This document shows, in pieces, positions 16,780 through 24,409 of a stretch of DNA of 64,000 bases. The stretch comes from Erwinia sp050410775 (lineage in GTDB: Bacteria > Pseudomonadota > Gammaproteobacteria > Enterobacterales > Enterobacteriaceae): NCBI RefSeq assembly GCF_050410775.1, contig NZ_CP191229.1; one strand, 5' to 3'. Numbering within the stretch: position 1 is the stretch's first letter; the number at the start of each line of letters is the position of its first letter. The translations under genes were made by a program, and so were the position numbers. Below the pieces are notes generated by a model. It had not been told where the DNA came from and did no database searches. It was given only the letters and a program-made list of their open reading frames with translations.

Positions 16780-18711
16780 TTACGCATCGCGACGACGGGT
16801 CGGCGCGGCGCCACCGTCTTCACGACGTGGGCCACGGTTGCCACCGTCACGGCTGAAACCACCGCTACGGCGCTCGCCGCCACGGTCGTTGCTGAAGCGA
16901 CGGGCGCCTTCAGGACGATCGCCACGGCCAGCTTCACGACGCTCGCTGAAACCACCACGAGGGGCTCCGGCACCTGCGCCAGCGCCACGGCGCTCAGTAC
17001 CACGATCGTTACTGCGAGGCTGGGCATCACCAATCAGCTGCATATTCATCGGTTTGTTCAGAATACGCGTACGGGTGAAATGGGACAGAATGTCACCCGG
17101 CATGCCTTTCGGCAGCTCGATGGTGGAGTGGGTACCGAACAGCTTGATGTTACCGATGTAACGGCTGCTGATATCACCTTCGTTAGCAATCGCACCAACG
17201 ATGTGACGCACTTCAACGCCATCATCACGGCCCACTTCAATGCGGTAAACTTCCATATCGCCAACGTCACGACGCTCACGACGCGGACGATCGCCTGCCG
17301 CTTCGCTACGTGGTTCACGCGGACCACGGTCCGGGCGATCGCCACGACGGTCATCACGCTCTTTGAACTCACGACGCGGACGCTGTGGCGCATCAGCAGG
17401 AACAATCAGAGGACGTTCACCCTGAGCCATTTTCAGCAGAGCGGCGGCCAACGTTTCGATATCCAGCTCATCTTCTGCCGGCTGCATTTTGCTCAGCAGC
17501 GCGCGGTACTGTTCCAGATCGCTGCTTTCCAGCTGCTGCTGTACTTTAGCCGCGAACTTGGCCAGACGACGCTCACCCAGCAAGGCTGCATTAGGCAGTT
17601 CAACTTCTGGAATAGTCAGCTTCATGGTGCGTTCAATGTTACGCAGCAGACGACGCTCGCGGTTCTCAACGAACAGCAGAGCACGACCAGCACGACCAGC
17701 ACGACCGGTACGGCCGATACGGTGAACGTAAGATTCCGCATCCATAGGGATGTCGAAGTTAACCACCAGGCTGATGCGTTCAACGTCCAGGCCACGGGCC
17801 GCAACGTCGGTGGCGATCAGGATATCCAGACGACCATCTTTCAGGCGCTCCAGCGTCTGCTCACGCAGAGCCTGATTCATGTCACCATTCAGCGCGGCGC
17901 TATTGTAACCGCTGCGCTCAAGCGCTTCAGCCACTTCCAGCGTTGCGTTTTTGGTACGCACGAAGATGATAGCTGCATCAAAGTCTTCCGCTTCCAGGAA
18001 GCGAACCAGCGCGTCAGTCTTACGACCGTAAGCGGTCCAGTAGCTCTGGCTGATGTCCGGACGGGTAGTCATGCTTGACTGGATACGCACTTCCTGCGGA
18101 TCTTTCATAAAGCGTTTGGTGATGCGACGAATTGCTTCTGGCATCGTGGCGGAGAACAGGGCGGTCTGATGGTTCGCCGGGATCTGCGCCATGATAGTTT
18201 CAACGTCTTCGATGAAGCCCATACGCAGCATTTCATCAGCTTCGTCCAGCACCAGGCCGCGCAGGTTAGAAAGATCTAACGTGCCGCGTTTCAGGTGATC
18301 TAACAGACGGCCAGGGGTACCCACAACAACTTGTGGACCCTGACGCAGAGCGCGCAGCTGTACGTCATAACGCTGACCGCCGTAAAGGGCGACCACGTTA
18401 AGGCCTTTCATATGTTTAGCAAATTCGGTTATAGCTTCGCCTACCTGAACCGCCAACTCACGGGTTGGTGCCAGCACCAGGATCTGTGGTGCTTTCAGGT
18501 TGCTGTCAATGTTGTTCAGCAGTGGCAGCGAGAACGCTGCAGTTTTTCCGCTTCCTGTCTGAGCCATACCCAGAACATCACGGCCCGCCAGCAGGTGTGG
18601 GATACATTCCAGCTGGATTGGGGAAGGCTTCACGTAGCCCATACCGTTCAGTGATTCGAGGAGATCGGCGCTCAGGCCCAGGTCAGCAAAAGTGGTTTCA
18701 ATATCAGTCAT
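16780..18711 (-). CDS. deaD: ATP-dependent RNA helicase DeaD/CsdA
   Basis: Cold-shock DEAD-box helicase for 50S ribosome assembly and mRNA decay with the degradosome. Motifs run in order: Q motif KPSPIQ, motif I AQTGSGKT, PTREL, DEAD in VLDEADEML, SAT in LFSATMPE, then RGLD and HRIGRTGRAGRAGRA. The C-terminus holds the DeaD RNA-binding domain (RIEVGRDDGVEVRHIVGAI) and an Arg/Gly-rich tail. The ATG at 18711 (MTDIETTFADLGL) matches E. coli. A GTG at 18720 is the alternative and lies only 3 bases after AAGAGG, which overlaps the yrbN stop. That ribosome site is 12 bases from the ATG, so the start is not certain. Confidence 0.97.
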   Translation of the reverse strand: MTDIETTFADLGLSADLLESLNGMGYVKPSPIQLECIPHLLAGRDVLGMAQTGSGKTAAFSLPLLNNIDSNLKAPQILVLAPTRELAVQVGEAITEFAKHMKGLNVVALYGGQRYDVQLRALRQGPQVVVGTPGRLLDHLKRGTLDLSNLRGLVLDEADEMLRMGFIEDVETIMAQIPANHQTALFSATMPEAIRRITKRFMKDPQEVRIQSSMTTRPDISQSYWTAYGRKTDALVRFLEAEDFDAAIIFVRTKNATLEVAEALERSGYNSAALNGDMNQALREQTLERLKDGRLDILIATDVAARGLDVERISLVVNFDIPMDAESYVHRIGRTGRAGRAGRALLFVENRERRLLRNIERTMKLTIPEVELPNAALLGERRLAKFAAKVQQQLESSDLEQYRALLSKMQPAEDELDIETLAAALLKMAQGERPLIVPADAPQRPRREFKERDDRRGDRPDRGPREPRSEAAGDRPRRERRDVGDMEVYRIEVGRDDGVEVRHIVGAIANEGDISSRYIGNIKLFGTHSTIELPKGMPGDILSHFTRTRILNKPMNMQLIGDAQPRSNDRGTERRGAGAGAGAPRGGFSERREAGRGDRPEGARRFSNDRGGERRSGGFSRDGGNRGPRREDGGAAPTRRRDA

Positions 18712-18727
18712 GTAGTACACGTGCCTC

Positions 18728-18784
18728 TTAGATTGCGGCGGCCAGTCTACATAACTCGTCGTGAAAACATTTAGTCATTTTCAT
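18728..18784 (-). CDS. yrbN: Small protein YrbN-like, 18 residues
   Basis: Short frame MKMTKCFHDELCRLAAAI between nlpI and deaD. E. coli encodes a verified small protein, YrbN (26 residues), at exactly this place; I recall a similar DELCRL core, but not well enough to align it. The frame ends where the AAGAGG upstream of deaD lies, which suggests translational coupling to deaD. No good Shine-Dalgarno of its own; ATG at 18784 or 18778. Confidence 0.55.
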   Translation of the reverse strand: MKMTKCFHDELCRLAAAI

Positions 18785-18888
18785 CAAAAAGTGTGAACCG
18801 GCTCAAATTAGTGGTTTCGACGAACAAGAAAGCCCTCATCCGCTAAGATGATGACATTTCGAAAAAAAGGGCAATAAAAGTTCGTCAG

Positions 18889-19773
18889 CTATTGCTGGTC
18901 AGATTCTGATAGATCGTCTTGTGTCTGGCCGAGTAGCGCCAGCTCCAACAATGCATATCGGTGCTCAACAAAGTTATGTACGTTGTTGGCGACCGTCAGC
19001 TTGAACAACGCTTCTGCGTCGTCCTTCTCCCCCAGACTTAGGTAATGTTTACCTAAATAGAAGTTGGTTTCACTGAGATGTTCAGCGAGCGAGGTGTTAT
19101 CCGTTGCGTCCGCCTTGAGGCTGTCTATCAGCTTACTTTCGCTGATATCCCCCAGGTAGAACTCGACAATATTCCATCCCCATTGGTCCCTGACCGCTTT
19201 GTCGTAACGCTGTTGTAGCGCCGCGACGGCCTTTTCCGCGTCAATTTCTCGTTCATCGAGATAAAGCCACAAGCTGCGGAAGGGATCGTTAGGATCGTCT
19301 TGATAAAACGCCAGCAGATCATCTTGCGCCAGTTTAAACCTTCCGCCGTAATAGAGTGCGATACCACGGTTTAAACGCGCATAATTGTAAGTTGGATCAA
19401 GCTCAAGTACAGAATCGAACGCTTCATAGGCAGCATCAAAATTGCCTGCCTGCGTAAGATAAATGCCTAAGTAATTGAATACTTCAGGCATATCGGGTCT
19501 GACAGACAGCGCTTGTGAAAAATCATTTCGCGCCAGTGCTCTCAAACCTAAACTATCATACAACACTCCGCGCTCATATAACAGCTGTGCGCGTTCATCA
19601 TCGCTCAGGGCCCGACTGGCAAGTATTTGTTCCATGCGCGCCAGAATGACTTCCTGCTGCAACGTGGGCTGCAACGGGACGGCCAGAACCTCACTCTTAC
19701 GCCAATCAGAGTTGCTGCATCCTGCCAGCGTTAAAGCTGTCGCAACGAAACACCAGCGCAAAAAAGGCTTCAT
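18889..19773 (-). CDS. nlpI: Lipoprotein NlpI, TPR adaptor of Prc
   Basis: Outer-membrane lipoprotein that in E. coli brings the protease Prc to the murein hydrolase MepS and organises peptidoglycan enzymes. The signal peptide ends in the lipobox LAGC with lipidated Cys19. Tetratricopeptide repeats follow, for example ARNDFSQALSVRPDMPEVFN and AAYEAFDSVLELDPTYNYA. The 294 residues equal E. coli. Located between pnp and deaD as in E. coli. Confidence 0.97.
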   Translation of the reverse strand: MKPFLRWCFVATALTLAGCSNSDWRKSEVLAVPLQPTLQQEVILARMEQILASRALSDDERAQLLYERGVLYDSLGLRALARNDFSQALSVRPDMPEVFNYLGIYLTQAGNFDAAYEAFDSVLELDPTYNYARLNRGIALYYGGRFKLAQDDLLAFYQDDPNDPFRSLWLYLDEREIDAEKAVAALQQRYDKAVRDQWGWNIVEFYLGDISESKLIDSLKADATDNTSLAEHLSETNFYLGKHYLSLGEKDDAEALFKLTVANNVHNFVEHRYALLELALLGQTQDDLSESDQQ

Positions 19774-19905
19774 TTCCCACTCCCGAATACAAACAATGGG
19801 ATGACCATCCCTTCATCCGCCTGCCGTGCACAAGGTGTCTTCCTGCCCTCGCGATGAAACAGCTCCCGATGCCAGACGCGACACAGGGAGCTTATTGGTA
19901 TGACG

Positions 19906-22035
19906 TTATTCTGCTTCAGGCGCTGGCGTCGCGGCCGCTTCAGGCTCAGCCTGTTCGGTCGCTTCTTTGATGCTCAGGCGCACACGGCCCTGGCGATCAA
20001 CTTCCAGAACCTTCACCGGGACTTCCTGGCCCATCTGCAGGTAATCAGTCACTTTCTCAACGCGCTTGTCAGCGATCTGAGAAATATGCACCAGACCTTC
20101 TTTACCGCCGCCGATGGCCACGAAGGCACCGAAGTCAACGATGCGGGTCACTTTACCGTTGTAGATACGGCCTACTTCGATTTCCGCGGTGATCTCTTCG
20201 ATGCGGCGGATGGCATACTTCGCTTTCTCGCCGTCGGTTGCAGCAATTTTAACGGTACCGTCATCTTCGATTTCGATGGTGGTGCCGGTCTCTTCGGTCA
20301 GGGCACGGATAACAGAGCCGCCTTTACCGATGACGTCTTTGATTTTGTCCTGGCTGATCTTGATGGTGTGAATGCGTGGCGCAAACTGAGAGATATCGCC
20401 GCGTGGAGTGCTGATAGCCTGTTCCATCACGCCTAGGATATGCAGACGCGCACCTTTAGCCTGATTCAGCGCCACCTGCATGATTTCGCGGGTGATCCCT
20501 TCAATTTTGATGTCCATCTGCAGCGCGGTGATGCCTTCACGGCTACCGGCAACTTTGAAGTCCATGTCGCCCAGATGATCTTCGTCGCCCAGGATATCGG
20601 ACAGCACGACAAAGTTTTCGCCCTCTTTCACCAGACCCATCGCGATACCCGCTACGGCAGCCTTGATCGGCACACCTGCGTCCATCAGCGCCAGAGAAGC
20701 ACCACAGACGGACGCCATTGAAGACGAGCCGTTTGATTCGGTGATTTCCGAGACAACGCGCACGGTGTACGGGAAGGCATCGCCTTTCGGCATCACGGCC
20801 AGCACGCCGCGCTTCGCCAGACGACCGTGTCCAATTTCACGACGCTTAGGCGAGCCAACCATACCCGTTTCACCAACGGAGTAAGGAGGGAAGTTGTAGT
20901 GGAACAGGAAGTTGTCGGTACGTTCGCCCATCAACTCATCCAGGTTCTGCGCATCACGCGCGGTTCCCAGCGTGGCGGTAACCAGCGCCTGAGTTTCACC
21001 ACGGGTGAACAGCGCGGAGCCGTGAGTACGTGGCAGCACGCCGGTACGCACATCCAGGCCGCGGATCATGTCTTTCTCACGTCCGTCGATACGCGGTTCG
21101 CCACGCAGGATGCGGCTACGTACCACATCTTTTTCCAGACCGTGCAGGATATCGCTGATTTCACCTTCGTCCAGGCTCTCATCTTCAGCCAGCAGCGCAG
21201 CGGTGACTTCCGCTTTGATGTCGCCAACCTGGGTATAGCGTTCCTGCTTTTCGGTGATGCGGTAAGCGTCGCTCAGGCGGGATTCCGCCAGCGCGGCAAT
21301 ACGGGAGTGTAACGATTCGTTTACAGCTTCCGGCTGCCAGTCCCAGCGCGGCTTGCCCGCTTCTGCAACCAGAGAGTTAATCTGATCGATAACAATCTGC
21401 TGCTGATCGTGGCCGAACACCACTGCGCCCAGCATCTGATCTTCACTCAGCAGTTCAGCTTCAGACTCAACCATCAGCACCGCGCCCTGGGTACCGGCAA
21501 CCACCAGATCCAGCTTGCTCTCTTTCAGCTCATCGCTTGTTGGGTTCAGCACATACTGATCGTTGATATAACCAACGCGGGCAGCACCAATCGGGCCATT
21601 AAACGGCATACCGGAAAGGCTGAGCGCTGCGGAAGCGCCGATCATCGCGACGATGTCCGGGTTAACCTGCGGGTTAACGGAAACCACGGTAGCGATAACC
21701 TGGACTTCGTTAACAAATCCTTCAGGGAACAGCGGGCGAACAGGACGGTCAATCAGACGCGAGGTCAGCGTTTCACCTTCGCTTGGACGGCCTTCACGAC
21801 GGAAGAAGCTGCCCGGAATACGACCAGCAGCGTAAGTACGCTCCTGATAGTTAACGGTCAACGGGAAAAAGTCCTGGCCTGGCTTGGCGCTTTTCTTACC
21901 AACAACGGTCACGAAGACGGCGGTGTCGTCCATGCTTACCATTACGGCTGCGGTTGCCTGACGAGCCATCATACCGGTCTCAAGGGTGACGGTATGCTGA
22001 CCATACTGGAATTTTCTTACGATCGGATTCAGCAA
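19906..22035 (-). CDS. pnp: Polynucleotide phosphorylase
   Basis: Degradosome 3'-to-5' exoribonuclease that uses phosphate. Two RNase PH domains are followed by a KH domain (IKDVIGKGGSVIRALTEETG) and an S1 domain (GKVTRIVDFGAFVAIGGGKEGLVHIS). The translation start is read as TTG at 22035, giving MLNPIVRKFQYGQHTV exactly like E. coli, which I recall also using TTG. AAGGA lies 7 bases upstream, while the longer in-frame ATG version has a non-homologous start. 709 residues. The long leader back to rpsO is where RNase III and PNPase autoregulate expression in E. coli. Confidence 0.97.
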   Translation of the reverse strand: MLNPIVRKFQYGQHTVTLETGMMARQATAAVMVSMDDTAVFVTVVGKKSAKPGQDFFPLTVNYQERTYAAGRIPGSFFRREGRPSEGETLTSRLIDRPVRPLFPEGFVNEVQVIATVVSVNPQVNPDIVAMIGASAALSLSGMPFNGPIGAARVGYINDQYVLNPTSDELKESKLDLVVAGTQGAVLMVESEAELLSEDQMLGAVVFGHDQQQIVIDQINSLVAEAGKPRWDWQPEAVNESLHSRIAALAESRLSDAYRITEKQERYTQVGDIKAEVTAALLAEDESLDEGEISDILHGLEKDVVRSRILRGEPRIDGREKDMIRGLDVRTGVLPRTHGSALFTRGETQALVTATLGTARDAQNLDELMGERTDNFLFHYNFPPYSVGETGMVGSPKRREIGHGRLAKRGVLAVMPKGDAFPYTVRVVSEITESNGSSSMASVCGASLALMDAGVPIKAAVAGIAMGLVKEGENFVVLSDILGDEDHLGDMDFKVAGSREGITALQMDIKIEGITREIMQVALNQAKGARLHILGVMEQAISTPRGDISQFAPRIHTIKISQDKIKDVIGKGGSVIRALTEETGTTIEIEDDGTVKIAATDGEKAKYAIRRIEEITAEIEVGRIYNGKVTRIVDFGAFVAIGGGKEGLVHISQIADKRVEKVTDYLQMGQEVPVKVLEVDRQGRVRLSIKEATEQAEPEAAATPAPEAE

Positions 22036-22232
22036 AATTATGTCCTTAACGTCCTGGCAGAGCACTGACTCTGCCGTTAATTTTCAATCCTCATCTGCAT
22101 CCTCGCGACTAATGACAATCTTTAATCCCCGCCCGGGAATAAAGCCTCTCATTAGCCGCGCGAAACGCTGCAACTGAAGATCACACTCGTAAACAATACA
22201 ATAGTTTGGTCGGAAATGCTGCGGCTCACCTG

Positions 22233-22260
22233 AAAAAAGGGGCCCTAAAGGCCCCTTTTT
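22233..22260 (-). terminator. rpsO terminator (bidirectional)
   Basis: GGGGCC/GGCCCC stem with CTAAA loop, A6 on the left and T5 on the right. It ends leftward rpsO transcription. On the other strand it could end a transcript divergent from pnp, where E. coli has the sRNA SraG; I could not recognise SraG itself here. Confidence 0.85.
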
Positions 22261-22341
22261 AGCGAAACTCGCACGAATCTGCCTTTATGCCGTTTTTCGG
22301 TTCAGATTGCGCTGAAACGATGGCGTGGCGGATTCTGAGAC

Positions 22342-22611
22342 TTAGCGACGCAGACCCAGACGCTCGATCAGGCTGGTGTAACGCGCAACGTCTTTACGCT
22401 TCAGGTAATCCAGCAGCTTACGACGCTGGGAAACCATACGCAGCAGACCGCGACGGCTGTGGTGGTCTTTTTTGTGCTCAGAGAAGTGACCCTGCAGGTG
22501 GTTAATCTGAGCAGTCAGCAGAGCAACCTGAACTTCGGTAGAACCACTGTCGTTAGCATCACGACCGTAATCGGCAACGATCTGCGCTTTAGTTTCAACA
22601 CTTAGAGACAT
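22342..22611 (-). CDS. rpsO: 30S ribosomal protein S15
   Basis: 89-residue primary 16S rRNA-binding protein of the small-subunit platform. The conserved HFSEHKKDHHSRRGLLRMVS segment is complete, and the length is that of E. coli. E. coli S15 represses its own mRNA through a leader pseudoknot; the 107-base space before this gene could hold such a structure, but I did not fold it. Confidence 0.98.
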   Translation of the reverse strand: MSLSVETKAQIVADYGRDANDSGSTEVQVALLTAQINHLQGHFSEHKKDHHSRRGLLRMVSQRRKLLDYLKRKDVARYTSLIERLGLRR

Positions 22612-22718
22612 ATTACAACTCCAAATTATAAGATAAATGTACAGGCGCCGATCTCTAATTCAGCAACCCAGTGTAAAGCCGCGCCATTCTACTCTTAGCC
22701 GCAAACTTACGCAAATGA

Positions 22719-23663
22719 CTAGTCGGAATATTCTACAACCAGCCGCCGTGGTGCGACGCGGCCATCCTGCGCAATTTCCGCCATGCCGATAAACTTGCGT
22801 TCATCGCCTTCCGTCACCCTGACCAGCCCGGAATCCGGCGCGTTAGCCGCCTGCACCGGCATGCCCTGCTTAAAGTAAGCGGAGACGGTGGCCGGCAGAT
22901 TGACCTCGGGCCAGGCCGCCGCCGGACTGTCCATCGGCATCAGTAAAGGGTCCAGCAGATCCGCAGGCGTTCGCTCTGTGCGGTAAGCTTCTTCACTCAG
23001 CGCGGCCAGCTGCTCCAGCGTCACCATACTGGTGATGGGATAGGTGGCTACCTGCAGGCGCCGCAGAAAAATCACGTGTGCGCCACAGCCCAGCATCTCG
23101 CCAAGATCGTCGGTGATGGTGCGGATATAAGTGCCTTTTGAGCAGTGTATTTCCAGCTCAAGCTCATTCCCTTCCCAGCGGATAAACTGCAGGTCGTACA
23201 CGGTGATGCTGCGTGCTTCGCGCGGAACTTCAATACCCTCACGGGCATATTCATACAGCTTGCGGCCCTGATACTTCAGCGCTGAGTACATGGACGGCAC
23301 CTGCTGGGTTTCACCACGGAAACTCTCCAGCGCGCGATCCAGCTCTTCCTGCGTAAACGTTACCGGACGCTCACTGATTACCGCACCATCGGCGTCAGAA
23401 GTGTCTGTCCGCTGACCCAGGCGGGCAATCACGCGGTAACGTTTATCTGAGTCCAGCAGATACTGGGAAAACTTGGTAGCTTCGCCCAGGCAGATAGGCA
23501 GCATGCCTGTCGCCAGCGGATCCAGTGCGCCAGTGTGGCCGGCACGGTTTGCCGTGAACAACCGCTTTACTTTCTGCAGGGCATCATTGCTTGAAAGCCC
23601 CTGAGGTTTGTCCAGCAGCAGAACACCGTGGACGTCGCGACCGCGACGACGAGGACGGCTCAT
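22719..23663 (-). CDS. truB: tRNA pseudouridine(55) synthase
   Basis: Makes pseudouridine 55 in the T-loop of nearly all tRNAs. The catalytic aspartate is Asp48 in HTGALDPLATGML, and the length of 314 equals E. coli. The C-terminal PUA domain spans roughly the last 70 residues. Its ATG overlaps the rbfA TGA by one base (TGATG), so the two are translated in tandem within the nusA-infB-rbfA-truB transcript. Confidence 0.97.
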   Translation of the reverse strand: MSRPRRRGRDVHGVLLLDKPQGLSSNDALQKVKRLFTANRAGHTGALDPLATGMLPICLGEATKFSQYLLDSDKRYRVIARLGQRTDTSDADGAVISERPVTFTQEELDRALESFRGETQQVPSMYSALKYQGRKLYEYAREGIEVPREARSITVYDLQFIRWEGNELELEIHCSKGTYIRTITDDLGEMLGCGAHVIFLRRLQVATYPITSMVTLEQLAALSEEAYRTERTPADLLDPLLMPMDSPAAAWPEVNLPATVSAYFKQGMPVQAANAPDSGLVRVTEGDERKFIGMAEIAQDGRVAPRRLVVEYSD

Positions 23664-24076
23664 CAGTCTTCCTTCTTGTCTTCTTCCTGCTGTTCGCCCG
23701 GTCCACGGCGCTCAGCGTCGTTTTTGACCACGTTTGTCACCAGGTTAGACATGCGCATCCCTTCAACCAGCGAGTTGTCATAGAAGAAGGTCAGTTCAGG
23801 CACGATACGCAGGCGCATTGCTTTACCCAGCAGTGAGCGGATGTATCCCGTGGAATCGCCCAGCGCGCGCAGGCCGCCTTTGATAGCGTCTTCATCTTTG
23901 TCATTCAGGAAGGTAACAAATACTTTGGCATAGGCCAGGTCACGGGAGAGCTCCACGCCTGAAACAGTTACCATCATGCCCAGACGGGGATCTTTGATCT
24001 CACGCTGTAAAATAATGGCGATCTCTTTTTGCAGTTCCTGAGATACGCGCTGTGGACGGCCAAATTCTTTCGGCAT
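23663..24076 (-). CDS. rbfA: 30S ribosome-binding factor A
   Basis: KH-fold protein for late 30S maturation near helix 1 of 16S rRNA, important in the cold. MPKEFGRPQRVSQELQKEIA and the AMRLRIVPELTFFYDNSLVE block are intact. The ATG at 24076 has GGAG 8 bases upstream and gives 137 residues (E. coli 133); an earlier in-frame ATG adds an unconserved segment. The spacer to infB is 333 bases and contains an unusual 260-bp inverted-repeat-bounded block. Confidence 0.96.
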   Translation of the reverse strand: MPKEFGRPQRVSQELQKEIAIILQREIKDPRLGMMVTVSGVELSRDLAYAKVFVTFLNDKDEDAIKGGLRALGDSTGYIRSLLGKAMRLRIVPELTFFYDNSLVEGMRMSNLVTNVVKNDAERRGPGEQQEEDKKED

Positions 24077-24098
24077 ATTAATATTCTCCATATTGAGA

Positions 24099-24358
24099 CT
24101 GTATCCCCTCACTAATCAGAGTGAGGCCGACAAAGTAACCATAGTTCATTATCAAGGCTGAAGGTGCAGGGCATAGCGGACGGCGTTCAGGCCTGACAGG
24201 ACAGAAAACGAGCTTTGTGCGCGTTATCTGAAGGGGGTTGAGCCAGAACTTGCTACTGCGATGCTCCCCGTTCGTTTGGGTCGCCAAACTTGCTGGTCTG
24301 CGCCCTGCGATAACAGAGTCTGAGCGCCAGCAGCCTTCACGCATAAGGGGGGATACAG
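24099..24358. mobile_element. Candidate miniature inverted-repeat element between infB and rbfA
   Basis: A 260-base block is bounded by perfect 10-bp inverted repeats, CTGTATCCCC at 24099-24108 and GGGGATACAG at 24349-24358. An internal CCTCAC/GTGAGG hairpin lies near 24107-24126. The block carries no supported gene and enlarges the infB-rbfA spacer to 333 bases. A MITE or dispersed repeat is the best guess; no clear target duplication is visible beyond a 4-base ATTG near each end. Confidence 0.4.
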
Positions 24359-24360
24359 AT

Positions 24361-24386
24361 TGCGGGAGGCACGATGGCCTCCCGCA
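24361..24386 (-). other. 10-bp perfect hairpin downstream of infB
   Basis: TGCGGGAGGC pairs perfectly with GCCTCCCGCA around ACGATG, 24 bases after the infB stop. No U-tract follows on the leftward strand, so partial termination or processing/protection of the infB 3' end is more likely than full termination. Confidence 0.6.
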
Positions 24387-24409
24387 TACGTCGCTATTTA
24401 AACGAGCTA

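Noticed and set aside
16762..18078. 438-codon plus-strand frame opposite deaD
   Set aside because: Antisense to a gene with a complete DEAD-box motif series; composition is the Thr/Ala-rich mirror of deaD codons with no domain or ribosome site.
24099..24358. ERIC element
   Set aside because: The block does not show the ERIC termini or core that I remember, and it is longer than the standard 127 bases.
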